A stretch of 64,000 nt of DNA. Source: Flavobacteriales bacterium (lineage in GTDB: Bacteria; Bacteroidota; Bacteroidia; Flavobacteriales_F; PHOS-HE28). This document shows positions 25,538 to 40,516 of the stretch, piece by piece. A model generated the notes under the pieces. The model saw only the letters and a program-made list of their open reading frames with translations, had not been told where the DNA came from and did not search any database. The stretch is from NCBI GenBank assembly GCA_020635695.1, contig JACJZH010000009.1, forward strand, positions 116,918-180,917. The letters are read 5' to 3'. How positions within the stretch are numbered: position 1 is the first letter of the stretch; each line of letters starts with the position of its first letter. The position numbers were made by a program, and so were the translations under genes.

Positions 25538-28500
25538 TCATCGGTCGGATCTCCCCAGTCCGGCCATCACGCTGTGGAGGGTGGCCAGCAGCTCCTCGCG
25601 TTCAAAGGGCTTGGGGATGAAGCCGTTCATGCCGGCATCGATGCAGCGCTGCACCTCGGCCTTCATCACATTGGCCGTCATGGCGATGATCGGCAGTCGC
25701 TCGAACGTTCCGCCCAGCCCGCGTACCGCGCGGGTCGCATCGTAGCCGTTCATCTCCGGCATCTGCACGTCCATCAGCACCAGGTCAAACTCCTGCTCCC
25801 GGACCATCCGCACGGCCTCCCGGCCATTCTTGGCCACATCCACACGGACGTCTGGGATCGAGGCCTGCAGTTCATCCTGAGCCACCATGATGTTGAAGTC
25901 GTTGTCCTCCACGAGCAGGATCCGCGAACCACGCAGGTCCAGGTCGGCATGCCCCGCGTTGCCGGCCGAGCCGGTCGCAAGGAAGCGCTCCAGCCGTTCG
26001 TCGTCCCCGCCCTGGTGCTCGCTGTACCGGCGTGACACGAAGTACATCTCCAGTTCCCCCTTGCCCTTGGCCATCACCCGTCCGCGCGCCTCGAACACCA
26101 GGTCGGGGTTCTCCGAGATCTCGGCATGGGTGGAGGCACTGATGTTCACCCGGCCCACCGCTCCGCTGCTCTCGATGCGGCTGGCGATGTTCACGGTGTC
26201 ACCCCAGATGTCGTACTGGAACTTCTTGAGCCCCACCACCCCTGCGACCACGGGACCAGTATGGATGCCCACGCGCATCTCGAAGTGGGGCCTTCCCTGG
26301 GCGGTGCGTTCCGCCTTGCGCTCCTGCATGATCTCCTGCATGTCCAGTGCGGCCCGCACCACGGCGAGCGGACCTCCCTTCTCCGGGTCAGGTACCCCGC
26401 CGGCGGCCATGTAAGCGTCACCAATGGTCTTGATCTTCTCCACCCCGTGCTTCTCCATGATGCGGTCGAAGGCCTTGAAGCACACGTTCAGCTCGTCCAC
26501 CAGTTCGGCGGGGGAAAGCTGCTCGCTGATCCCGGTGAACCCTTGGAAATCGCTGAACAGGATGGAGACCCGATCGTATTGTTTGGCCTCGGTCCGTCCG
26601 GCGGAACGCAGTTCGTTGGCCACCCCGCCCGGCAGGATGTTCCGCAGCAGTTCCTCGCTTCGGCGCTTCTCCCGGCTCAGCTCGCGGGTGCGCAACTCCA
26701 CCGTACGTTCCAGCCGCATGCGCTGCCAGCGCTGCCAGAACACATAGCCCAACACGCTCCCGGCCAGCAGGACGAAGTACAGCGAGTACGCCCACCAGGT
26801 CCGCCACCAGGGAGGGAGCACGGTAAGCTGCATGGTGGCGGGCACCCGGCTCCACACCCCATCCCGGTTCCGGCCCTGTACCTGGAAGGTGTAGGTGCCG
26901 GGGTCCAGGTTGGTGTAGACCGCCGTGTTGTTCCGGCCCGCGAGGATGGGTTCCGGGTCGAACCCGATCAACTGGTACTGGAACTCATGCTGGCCCCTGG
27001 ATGAGTACTCCATGTTGGCGAACTCGAAGGTGATCATGTTGTCGCGGTGGCTGATCTTCAGGTCGTTCAGCATATGGGGTGGCAGGTCCAAGGGGGCCTG
27101 CTCGTCCCGGACATCCAGCGCCCGATTGAGCAGTTTCACCGAGATGATGCGGACCACCGCATCGCTGGTGTCGTCCTGGAGCTCCTCGGGCTTGAAATGG
27201 TTGTGGCCGTTCACACCGCCGAAGAAGAAGGTGCCATCGCTCAGTTTGCAGAAGGCATTGCGGTTGAACTCGTCGCTCTGCAGTCCGTCCGCCGAGGTGA
27301 AGTTCTTGAAGGTGCCCGTGGAAGGGGTGAAGCGGGAGAGTCCCTTGTTGGTGCTCATCCACAGGTCACCGCTCGCATCATTGAGGATGCCATAGACCAC
27401 ATCGTTCGGCAGGCCCTCGCGCACTGTGTAATGGGTGAACGAACGGGTCAGTTTATCGAAGCGGTCCAGTCCACCACCGTTCGTGCCGATCCACAGGTAT
27501 CGCTCCGGTCCCGTCGGATCGGGCAGTAGCGAGAAGATGATGTCGAAACTGAGGGAAGTGCTGTCCTCCGGGATGTGGTGGTAGTGCTCCCAGCTTTCCG
27601 TACGCCGGTCCAGGCGGAACAGGCCGAGCATCGTGCCCACCCAGACCACCCCATCGCCGTCCAGCTGGATGGCCTGGGTGAAGTTGTAGGGCATGTTCAC
27701 CGGCGGGACCGGGTACCGCCAGCGTTCGAATTGCTCGGTATCGCGATCGAAGCGGTACAGGTGTGTGTCGCAGGCGAACCACAGGTCCCTGCCGTCCGCC
27801 AACAGGGGGAAGGGGGACTTCACCCGTTCGACGATCTCGCCCTGCTCCGTACGCAGCTGGACCGACCGAAGCACCTGCCCATCGGCGTCGCTGTGCACCA
27901 GTACGTCCTTGCACAGCCAGAAGCTGCCATCCTCGTTCTCGACCGCTGCACGGGTCTCGCGGACATAGCTGGGGAATTGGTCGACGATGTGCGGGTCCGA
28001 ATCGGTGACGTCCAGGACATACGTCCTGGTCCTGGGGTCGAACACGCGGATGAAGGTGCCCGCCCGGATACAGATCAGCCGGTCGGCGTTGGTCCGTTGC
28101 ATCCAATACACGCTGCCGTCAAGCACGGGATCGAAGCGTTCGATGCGGGGGTCGTAGGTCAGCACGCCATAGCCCGTCGTGCTTATCCACAACAGCCCGT
28201 TGCGGTCACGGAAGGTGCAGTTCGCGCTCCGCAGGACCTCCTTCAGGTTGGGGTCCCCCGATCGGACCAGGGTCATGCGTTCCCGCTCCGTATCGAATCG
28301 CCACAACACGGTGGCCCCGAACCAGATCCTGTGCTGGTCATCGACATGCAGCTGATCGGTCTCGAGCCGGGCTCCATTGGGGTAGTCCACCCGATACAGG
28401 ATGCGGGCGTCCAGGCTGGCCGTGTCGTACTCGGCGATGAAAAAGGGGAACACCCCGAACACCCTCCCGTTGTTCGGGTCCACGGCGAAGTGACCGTTCA

Positions 28501-29166
28501 CATTGGTGTTCAGGTCGCTCGACCAACGCTCACCGGCAAAGGCCATGTCCATGGTATCGATGCGCGTGACCTGTCCATCCGGCGCCGTATGGATGCGGAA
28601 GGGAAAACTGCCCTTCAGGTAGCCCCATACGCGACCGTGCGTGTCCACCGCGACGCGGCTCTGGTCGTCAAAGAAGCGCTCCACATCGAACCGGTAGCCG
28701 TCATCTACCCTGCGGATCCTGAAGAGGCCGCTGGTCGTCGCGGCCCAGATGTTGCCGTGTGGATCGTGGGCGATGTTCATGACGTAGCCTCCGCGTTCCC
28801 CGAACTCCAGCTCGATGTGCCGGAAACGTTCCGTGCTGCGCTGGAACACGTCCAATCCACGCGAAGCAGTGCCCACCCACAGGTCGCCATGCGGGCCCTC
28901 GTGGACCACGGTGATGTAGTTCTCGATGACACTGGTCGGATCGTCCACGTCGTGGCGGTACACCTGGAAGTGGTGGCCATCGTACCGGTTGAGACCGTCC
29001 TTGGTGGCGAACCACATGAATCCGAAGCGGTCCTGCTCCATGCTGGTGACCATGCCCTGGGACAACCCGTCCCGGATGGTGAGCTGGGAGAATGGCAGCA
29101 TCAACGTGTCCACCTGCGCGTGGGACATCGCTGCGGATACGAGCGCGGGCAGGAGCAGGAGCCGCT

Positions 29167-29170
<4 letters not shown>
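25538..29170 (-). CDS. Periplasmic two-component-propeller sensor with adenylate cyclase and receiver domains
   Basis: A 1210-residue sensor. Order: signal peptide (1-18); two-component-type propeller repeats (about 25-670; DRFGFMWFATKDGLNRYDG, GDLWVGTASRGLDVF, GDLWMSTNKGLSRF); Y_Y_Y domain (about 700-780); one membrane segment (about 793-815); coiled coil with the LLRNILP linker; class III cyclase (about 865-1050); receiver (about 1085-1205). The cyclase has both metal Asp (FSDFQGFT, IGDAYM), Lys in KIKTIGD and Asp in YDIWGDT, which mark ATP as substrate, plus Asn/Arg in TVNIASR. The receiver has VEDN, phospho-acceptor Asp in LMDVQMPEMNG, MTAN and PKPF. The HisKA/HATPase pair usual after such propellers is absent. 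Its start overlaps the upstream kinase by ATGA. Expected product: cAMP, controlled by an external ligand and by phosphotransfer (inferred). Confidence 0.9.
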
Positions 29171-34400
<5,230 letters not shown>

Positions 34401-34415
34401 CTTGAACAAGGTCGT

Positions 34416-34763
34416 TCAAAGGACCGCCAAGGCGTCCTCCAACTCGCGCAGCACGTCCGCATGGGTCTTCGCACATGCCCCCAAAGCACTGGCACTGGCA
34501 GCGCGATCCCCACTGGCCGCGGCCTGCTCCACGGCCTGGAGTTCCTCCCTCAACCTGAACGCGCCCATGTACTCCGCCTGTGGCTTCAGGCCATGCGCGG
34601 TCCGGGACAGGCCTTCCAGGTCACCCAGGTCCAGCTGGGAGCGGAGCGCTTCGAACAGGGACGGGGTGCCCTGCAGGAACATCATGATGTACCGCTTCAT
34701 CCGCTCCGTATCGCCATGGCATCGGATGCGGAGATGCTCCAGGTCGGTCCAGGTGGGGTTCAT
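34416..34763 (-). CDS. Stand-alone Hpt (histidine phosphotransfer) protein
   Basis: A 115-residue all-helical protein, first gene of the operon. The phospho-acceptor motif is SRTAHGLKPQAEYMG near residue 58, matching the A-H-x-L-K-P-x-x-x-Y-M-G pattern of Bacteroidota Hpt domains. It has no catalytic activity of its own and should shuttle phosphate between receiver domains. Every other ingredient of a relay (two kinases with receivers and one receiver on a cyclase) follows directly on the same strand, which strongly suggests a dedicated relay. The gene is divergent from the C1 peptidase gene, with 86 bases between starts. Confidence 0.85.
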   Translation of the reverse strand: MNPTWTDLEHLRIRCHGDTERMKRYIMMFLQGTPSLFEALRSQLDLGDLEGLSRTAHGLKPQAEYMGAFRLREELQAVEQAAASGDRAASASALGACAKTHADVLRELEDALAVL

Positions 34764-34836
34764 TGCTTAATGATACGACCTCCCGGGAGACCGCCTGCAC
34801 GTGCATGGCTTCTGGCGCGGACCGGTCGGATCCCGG

Positions 34837-34844
34837 TATATTGG
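34837..34844 (+). promoter_or_regulatory. Possible -7 element for the C1 peptidase gene
   Basis: TATATTGG resembles TAnnTTTG and ends five bases before the ATG at 34850, again implying a very short leader. Confidence 0.35.
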
Positions 34845-34849
34845 GGTCC

Positions 34850-36112
34850 ATGCGGTCAGGGATCCGGACGGCGTTGCTGCTCCTGCTTGTGGCGGGGGTC
34901 CGGCCGCTGCTGGTGGCACAGCAGCATGGAACGGGTGCTGAACCACCGGACACGGTCACGTACACGTCCATCCCGTACGAGGTGCCGTTCATCCTGGACA
35001 AAGGGTTCACTTATCCCGAACAGGTGGACCTGACCCGGTGGTTCCCTGCGCCGGGCGACCAGTTCGCACAGGCCTCGTGCAGTGGCTGGGCGATCGGCTA
35101 TGCGCTCACCACCTATGCCTGGAACCGCCACAGCGGCCGGGTGAACGACAGCACGGGGTCGTTCGGCAACATGGACCCGAGGAACGTCTTCAGCCCTTCG
35201 TTCCTCTATGGCCTGACCATCCTGGGAGAGGACAACCGGGATTGCGCGATCGGGGTGAGCCTCGCCGATGCCGTCCTCGTGGCCTGTAACACGGGATGCT
35301 GCACCCTGGAGCAGTACCCGGTCGATACGGCCCGGCACAACTGCCTGAAGCCCATCCCGGACAGTGCCTTCGTGGAGGCCCGGCGTCACCGCATGAGCGA
35401 TCCCAAGGGGCTGAACAATCAGAACACGGACCAGCAACGCTACCACCTGGCCCAAGGCACTCCGGTGGTCTTTCAGGTCACCATCGACGATTCGTTCAAA
35501 CAGGGTTTCCGGACGGCGGGGGACAAGATGTTCGTGTGGCAACCACCCGATGTGCTGGTGAACAAGGAAGGGCACATCATGGTGGCGGTGGGATACGACG
35601 ACCGGGACAGCACCTTCCTGGTCCAGAATTCCTGGGGCGAGGGCTGGGGATTGCGGGGGCGCTTCAAACTCCCCTACGAGGTGATGCGATGGACCAGCAC
35701 GGAAGCCTACATCATGCAACGGAATGGGGAGTCGGAGCTCGTACCCCTGGTACCGGCGTTCCGGGAGGACCCATTCAACCGTCGCGGGCTCAGCCGCGGT
35801 CGCATGCGCGAAGGGGAGGCGATCCTGGCCGAGGACATCGCCTGGCATGCGGTGGACATCGAGCCGAAAGCGGGCCAGGTGGACCTGCAGGTGGTGGACC
35901 CCACCGATACGAGCCGTGTACACCGCATCGTGCTCCGGGATGACCAGCCCGTGACCTTCCATCACGAGGGCAGCTTCTATACCATCACCGCCGATGTGTC
36001 CCGCAAGCGTGAACAGGCCCGGTACCGGGTGGTGCGGGATGATCCGGCGTTCCTGTCGTTCCGGGACCGTGCCCTGAAGCGGGCGGAGGAATTGGATGAC
36101 GGTCCGCGGTGA
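34850..36112 (+). CDS. Secreted papain-like (C1 family) cysteine peptidase
   Basis: About 420 residues. The ATG at 34850 opens a good signal peptide (TALLLLLVAG, cleavage near LLVAQ); upstream in-frame starts would bury it. The catalytic set is complete: the oxyanion Gln and nucleophile Cys in QFAQASCSGWAIGYAL (Cys near 77), His in KEGHIMVAVGYDD (near 241), and Asn in VQNSWGEGWG (near 260). There is no obvious inhibitory propeptide before the Cys, and a C-terminal domain of about 120 residues is unrecognised. It has no T9SS sorting domain. It is divergent from the phosphorelay operon and tail-to-tail with a TPR-cyclase, so a signalling link is possible but unproven. Confidence 0.85.
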   Translation: MRSGIRTALLLLLVAGVRPLLVAQQHGTGAEPPDTVTYTSIPYEVPFILDKGFTYPEQVDLTRWFPAPGDQFAQASCSGWAIGYALTTYAWNRHSGRVNDSTGSFGNMDPRNVFSPSFLYGLTILGEDNRDCAIGVSLADAVLVACNTGCCTLEQYPVDTARHNCLKPIPDSAFVEARRHRMSDPKGLNNQNTDQQRYHLAQGTPVVFQVTIDDSFKQGFRTAGDKMFVWQPPDVLVNKEGHIMVAVGYDDRDSTFLVQNSWGEGWGLRGRFKLPYEVMRWTSTEAYIMQRNGESELVPLVPAFREDPFNRRGLSRGRMREGEAILAEDIAWHAVDIEPKAGQVDLQVVDPTDTSRVHRIVLRDDQPVTFHHEGSFYTITADVSRKREQARYRVVRDDPAFLSFRDRALKRAEELDDGPR

Positions 36113-36115
36113 GGC

Positions 36116-37951
36116 TCAGGCCCGGTCCACGAAGTACATGTCCATCTCGCCCTTGCCCTTGGCCTGCACCCGGCCGCGGTGGGTGAAGGAGAACCGCGGG
36201 TCGTCACGGACCAGCGCGTAGGTGTCCCCGCTGATGTTCACCCGGCCCACCGCACCGCTGCTTTCCATGCGGCTGGCGGTGTTCACCGTATCCCCCCAGA
36301 TGTCATAGGCGTACTTCTTCACGCCCACGATGCCCGCCACCACCGGCCCGGTGTGCATTCCCAGGCGCATCTCGAAGTGGGGGAGGCCTGCAGCCTCGCG
36401 CTGCTTCTTGTACTCCTCCATGTACTCCTGCAGTTCCAGGGCCGCCTCCACCACGTCGCCGGGCCTGCCGTTCGCAGGGTCCGGTAACCCGCCGGCGGCC
36501 ATGTACGCATCACCGATGGTCTTGATCTTCTCGATCCCATGGCGATCGATGATGGCGTCGAAGGCCTTGAAGCAATGGTCGATCTCCTTCACCAGGTCAC
36601 CGGCACTGAGCACTTCGGCCATGGCGGTGAACCCCTTGAAATCCGTGAACAGGATGGTCGCCCGTTCGAACTCGCGGGCGTCCGCATACCCCTTCGCCCG
36701 CATCTCGTCCGCCACCTCCTCCGGCAGGATGTTGTGCAGGAGCGCCTCGCTCACTTCCTTCTCCGCCTGGATGGCTGCGCGCGAACGATGTACGAAGCGC
36801 AAGCGGCTCCACAGACCCAGGGCCATGAACAGGATCCCCACGCCCGAGAAGAGGTAGAGGTTCCGAGTCCTTTGCAGGCGCTCCCGGGTCAGTTCCGAAT
36901 CCAGCTGCTTCACCTGCAGCTCCTTGATCGTCCTCGCCTTCTTCTCGCTCTCATACTTCTCCTGGACATCAGCGATGGCACGCACCTTCTCGATGTTCAG
37001 CAGACTGTCCTTCAGCACTTCATGGTGCTTCATGTACTTGATGGTCGAGTCCGGTTCGCCCATCTTGAGGTACACGTTGCCGTAGTGGTCCGCCAGGGTC
37101 AGTTGCTGGGGTAGCAGACCGTCCGCTACGGCGATCGCGAGCGAGGAGTCCAGGTAGCTCAGCGCGAGCGGGTAGTCCTTCAGGTTCTCGGCGGTAACGG
37201 CCAGATTGCTGTACTGGATGGTCAGGTTTCCCCGATCGTCCAGCTGTTTGGACACCTCCAAGGCCTGGCGTTGGTAGAAGAGCGCCGAGTCCAGCATCCG
37301 GGTATCCTCACCATCCCCGCTCATCATGCCGAACAGGGCCCCCAGATTGCCCAGCGCGTCCAGTTCATCATGCGGCATGCCTTCGCGCCGGGCATTTTCC
37401 CGCACATCCTTGAACCCGGCCAGGGCACCGTCCATGTCGCCCATGTAGGCCTTGGCAATGGCCCGGTTGGTGAGCAGTCCGTTCCGTGATGTGGCCTTGG
37501 GCCAATCCTCGTTCCAAAGCGCCAGGGAACCCTGGGTGACGTCCACCACCGCTTCGAACTCACCCAATTCCAGCAAGGTCGCGCTCAAGTTCCCCTGGAT
37601 GGACATGTAGTGCAGGCTGTCACATGCTCCTTGAAAGGCACGCTTGGCCTTGTCCAGTTCGATCATGGAGGAATCCAGGATGCCGCGTACCAGATGGCTG
37701 TGTGCTCGCCAGCTGTGGATCCGGGCCATCCGACAACTGTCCTGGCTCCGGATGGACCAGTCGAGCAGGGAGTCCAGGCGCCTGTCGGCTTCCCGCGATA
37801 CCTCCTGCTCCTGGCTTTCCAATTGCTCGAACAACGAAATGGCGCGTTGGTCCGACATGGGTGCTGGCCGCGGTGGTTCCTGACCGTGCACACGCATACC
37901 GAACACCAGACAAAGCCCCGCTCCAAGAAGGAACGGGGCTCTGCATGGCAT
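36116..37951 (-). CDS. TPR-containing class III adenylate cyclase
   Basis: A 611-residue membrane cyclase. ATG 37951 is chosen because it opens a signal peptide (FLLGAGLCLVFG, cleavage near VHG-QE) and follows the upstream gene by 10 bases; an earlier ATG (37978) would overlap it. After the signal come periplasmic TPR-like helices (about 60-310), a coiled coil, one membrane segment (about 362-383), the linker LLHNILPEEVADEM and the cyclase domain. Metal Asp (FTDFKGFT, IGDAYM), ATP-type Lys and Asp (KIKTIGD, YDIWGDT) and transition-state Asn/Arg (TVNTASR) are present. It ends AKGKGEMDMYFV, as do the other cyclases here. Product: cAMP (inferred from these residues). It lies tail-to-tail with the C1 peptidase gene. 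Confidence 0.9.
   Translation of the reverse strand: MPCRAPFLLGAGLCLVFGMRVHGQEPPRPAPMSDQRAISLFEQLESQEQEVSREADRRLDSLLDWSIRSQDSCRMARIHSWRAHSHLVRGILDSSMIELDKAKRAFQGACDSLHYMSIQGNLSATLLELGEFEAVVDVTQGSLALWNEDWPKATSRNGLLTNRAIAKAYMGDMDGALAGFKDVRENARREGMPHDELDALGNLGALFGMMSGDGEDTRMLDSALFYQRQALEVSKQLDDRGNLTIQYSNLAVTAENLKDYPLALSYLDSSLAIAVADGLLPQQLTLADHYGNVYLKMGEPDSTIKYMKHHEVLKDSLLNIEKVRAIADVQEKYESEKKARTIKELQVKQLDSELTRERLQRTRNLYLFSGVGILFMALGLWSRLRFVHRSRAAIQAEKEVSEALLHNILPEEVADEMRAKGYADAREFERATILFTDFKGFTAMAEVLSAGDLVKEIDHCFKAFDAIIDRHGIEKIKTIGDAYMAAGGLPDPANGRPGDVVEAALELQEYMEEYKKQREAAGLPHFEMRLGMHTGPVVAGIVGVKKYAYDIWGDTVNTASRMESSGAVGRVNISGDTYALVRDDPRFSFTHRGRVQAKGKGEMDMYFVDRA
37914..37940 (-). other. Hairpin inside the signal-peptide codons of the TPR-cyclase
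   Basis: On the minus strand AGCCCCG (loop 13) CGGGGCT is followed by TTTG. It lies about 22-48 bases after the stop of the small Gly/Ser-rich gene and at codons 4-13 of the cyclase. It looks like a weak terminator in an unusual place; it could be an attenuator or a chance consequence of GC-rich codons. Confidence 0.3.
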
Positions 37952-37961
37952 CAGAATGGGA

Positions 37962-38321
37962 TCAGCCGTGTCCTCCACCTCCCGAGCCCTTCTTGAAGGT
38001 GTACTGGCTGTTGCCGCTCGTGTTCACCGTGATCGTCCAGTTGTCCTGGTCGGTGGATGAGATATCGGCGGTCACATAGAAATTGCGTCCGCTCCCGGAA
38101 CCGTCGATGTAGAGATTGCCATTCCTGACGGACGCCGTTGGCGCTGCACTGGCATTGACCAGGAAGACCACGCTCACGTTCGACTTGCCTCCTCCGGAGT
38201 ATTCCGAACAGCTCACGGTCATGCTGTCACCATTCGCTGCGGTCCCCGACTTGGTGACCCCGGAAACGGCTCCTTTTCCAGGGTCCGTTCCGCTTTCAAC
38301 GGCACTCGTTACCAATGTCAT
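37962..38321 (-). CDS. Small Gly/Ser/Thr-rich protein of unknown function
   Basis: A 119-residue protein that I do not recognise. It has no signal peptide. Alternating short polar strands (SNVSVVFLVNA, NLYIDGSGSGRNFYVTADI, DNWTITVNTSGNSQYTF) suggest a beta-sandwich, and it ends in GSGGGGHG. There is one cysteine. The gene sits 10 bases upstream of the TPR-cyclase on the same strand, so the two may be co-transcribed, apart from the hairpin noted within the cyclase start. The composition looks like a secreted or structural protein, which conflicts with the missing signal. Confidence 0.6.
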   Translation of the reverse strand: MTLVTSAVESGTDPGKGAVSGVTKSGTAANGDSMTVSCSEYSGGGKSNVSVVFLVNASAAPTASVRNGNLYIDGSGSGRNFYVTADISSTDQDNWTITVNTSGNSQYTFKKGSGGGGHG

Positions 38322-38396
38322 GTCAGTAGGTGGGTTTTGGTTTTCGGTAGGCTGAAGCTAGGAATTCACGCGGATATCGCAACCCGCGGGCATCCG

Positions 38397-39194
38397 TCAA
38401 CGCCCTCCATCGGCCATCGCCTTCAGGAAGAGGTAGTCCCCATCCTCATGGCGGTGGCGGTCCCGCACCTTCTGCCAGCCTCCGGAATCGATGTCGGCCC
38501 GCAGCCGCTGGAGCCCCGTGTTCAGCTCGTCGGATCCCGTCAGGGCAGCGAAGGTGGAGATGCCCTTGCGGAACCCCTCGTCCAGGTAGCGTTGTGGTTC
38601 CTCCTTCGCGGAGTAGAGGAAGAGGTCCTGCAGCGTGTGGCGAATGGAGTAGGGTTCCTCGGCCGCGATCCGGAATCCTGCCCGTTCCAAGGCGCTGCGA
38701 GTGGCCGGCACGGACGGCAGGACCTCGCAGGAACGCGCGATCGCATCCGGGAAGTAGTGGCTCAACCAGTAGCGTCCGGTCTGCTCCGGTGTGGCCAGGA
38801 ACAGCACGAAGGGTGACCCCGGCAGCAGCGCCCGCTGCACCTCGCGGAACCCCTGCTCCAGATCGGTCCAGTGGTGGGTGGTGAGCGTGGCGATGGCACC
38901 GTGGAACGAGCCATCCGCGACCGGAAGCGCCTCTGCCGAGCCAGTGACCCACGCCACCTCCGGATCCTTCGTCCGGGCTTCTGCCAGCATGCGCTCCGAG
39001 GGCTCCACACCGGTCATGGAGAGACCGAGCACCTGCAGGGCGGAGGTGTAGTTGCCCGTTCCACAGCCCACGTCCAACACCCGGGCACCGGCAGGCAGGG
39101 CCAGCAGGTCCCACAGCCGCCCCAGCAGGTAGGCATCGGCCTGGCGCGTACCGTCGTAGCCGGTGCCGATGGTGTCGTAGTCCGTGTAGGCCAT
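38397..39194 (-). CDS. Class I SAM-dependent methyltransferase
   Basis: A 265-residue methyltransferase. Motif I (VLDVGCGTGNYT, SAM-binding glycine loop) is near residue 40, motif II (MTGVEPSERML) near 60 and the acidic post-II region (AWVTGSAEALPVADGSF) near 85. The family places this in the Methyltransf_11/25 group; the methyl acceptor is unknown. The ATG at 39194 is chosen because earlier in-frame sequence is out of place inside the neighbouring gene region and MAYTDYDTIG fits homologous starts. It probably acts in the cytosol and is separated from both neighbours by about 75 bases. Confidence 0.85.
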   Translation of the reverse strand: MAYTDYDTIGTGYDGTRQADAYLLGRLWDLLALPAGARVLDVGCGTGNYTSALQVLGLSMTGVEPSERMLAEARTKDPEVAWVTGSAEALPVADGSFHGAIATLTTHHWTDLEQGFREVQRALLPGSPFVLFLATPEQTGRYWLSHYFPDAIARSCEVLPSVPATRSALERAGFRIAAEEPYSIRHTLQDLFLYSAKEEPQRYLDEGFRKGISTFAALTGSDELNTGLQRLRADIDSGGWQKVRDRHRHEDGDYLFLKAMADGGR

Positions 39195-39268
39195 CCGTGG
39201 CGAAGGATGCCGCCAAAGATGGTCACCACCCTTCAAGTGGCCTGAGGAAAGGCCTCCGGACCGGCAGC

Positions 39269-40432
39269 TCAGGGCTCGGTGGGCACCTCCCGCCATTCGT
39301 GCGGGGTGGTGTTGCCCACGTTCGGGTCGTTCAGCACGTCGTCCGTGCCGTAGTAGTTGCCGTACTGGTCCATGTAGTAGCGCTGGGAGCCGCTCTCGAT
39401 CTTGAACTGCTCGCCGGTGTAAGGGTTCACGGCGTTCTGCTCCTCGCGCATCATGTCCACCCAGGCACCCTGGCCCCGATCGAAGGACTCGCTCTGCGAG
39501 CGGTAGATGCCCATCTGCGCGTCGTTCACGCCGTTCACCATGTCCCGGTGCGCGGCCTGGCTGGCATCGAACGCGGCCTGGTTGGAACGCATGCGGGCGT
39601 TGTGGTCCGCCCAGCTCCGGTTGGCCTTCTGCTGTTCGCTTTGGGCGTAGGCGGCGAAGTAGGCCGGGTCGTACTGCGTGCCGGCAAGGCCCTTCAGCAG
39701 ACCTTCCTTCTCGCGGGCGTGGTCGCCGTTGGTGCAGTCCAGCACCGTCAGGTAGTAGCCCCACATCACCATGTCCGGGCTTTCGTGCGCGCTCCAATGC
39801 ATCACCACGGTGCTCACCTGGTCGCCCTTCTTCCAATCGCTCACCAGGGCCCGGGCCGTCTTCCGCACCGGCCCGGTGGAGTACAGCCCGTCCAGCATGC
39901 GCTGGTCCGCAGCGGCCACGGCGCTCACTTCCTGCTGCCCCAGCGGTTCGAACCCGTCCTTCCGCAGGTTGGGCACGATGTCCTGTTGGAACGCATCGGC
40001 AGGGGAGAGCGGTGCGCGGAGCCGGCCACCGGCCGCCTGGTAGTACTGCGCGAACTCACCGGTCACGTACGTGAAGCTCTGATAGGCCGAGTTGTGTACC
40101 TCCAGCCCGGTGGCCTTCGCCTCCCAGTTGCCCGTGCGCGGATCCTGGGCGTAGTTCCAGTGCGCGGGCAGCTCCAGCCTGGCCAGCGGCATGTTGAACT
40201 GGGTGCTCTGCACCACATGCATGCGCGTCCGACCTTGCGCCGCACGCGGCTCCTGGCCGGCCTCCGGCATGTCGGCCACTTCCTGCGGCAACGTTTCACC
40301 CGTGATGCGGGCCACGCGTTGAGCAAGGGCATCGTCCCTGTCCGGATGGCCGGCGTCCCGGGCCTCGCCGGAGATGTCCCCGCAGGATGCGAACAACGAC
40401 ACGGTGATCAGGGCTGGTAGGAATTGGTTCAT
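39269..40432 (-). CDS. Lipoprotein of unknown function
   Basis: A 387-residue lipoprotein: signal peptide with lipobox LFASC (Cys near residue 17). The body is soluble, without membrane segments. Features are a THVVQSTQFNMPLARLELPAHW-like region near 70-95, a helical Gln/Ala-rich stretch AYAQSEQQKANRSWADHNAR, and a C-terminal Tyr/Asn-rich part RYYMDQYGNYYGTDDVL. I do not recognise the family. It stands alone between a methyltransferase gene and a divergent GyrI-like gene. Confidence 0.65.
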   Translation of the reverse strand: MNQFLPALITVSLFASCGDISGEARDAGHPDRDDALAQRVARITGETLPQEVADMPEAGQEPRAAQGRTRMHVVQSTQFNMPLARLELPAHWNYAQDPRTGNWEAKATGLEVHNSAYQSFTYVTGEFAQYYQAAGGRLRAPLSPADAFQQDIVPNLRKDGFEPLGQQEVSAVAAADQRMLDGLYSTGPVRKTARALVSDWKKGDQVSTVVMHWSAHESPDMVMWGYYLTVLDCTNGDHAREKEGLLKGLAGTQYDPAYFAAYAQSEQQKANRSWADHNARMRSNQAAFDASQAAHRDMVNGVNDAQMGIYRSQSESFDRGQGAWVDMMREEQNAVNPYTGEQFKIESGSQRYYMDQYGNYYGTDDVLNDPNVGNTTPHEWREVPTEP

Positions 40433-40516
40433 GGGGTGGGGTGTTTCATGGGTACATCGGAGAGCCTGCCGCTTTGTGAACGCCTCCTACCTTCATCGGC
40501 CCCAACACCGGACGTC

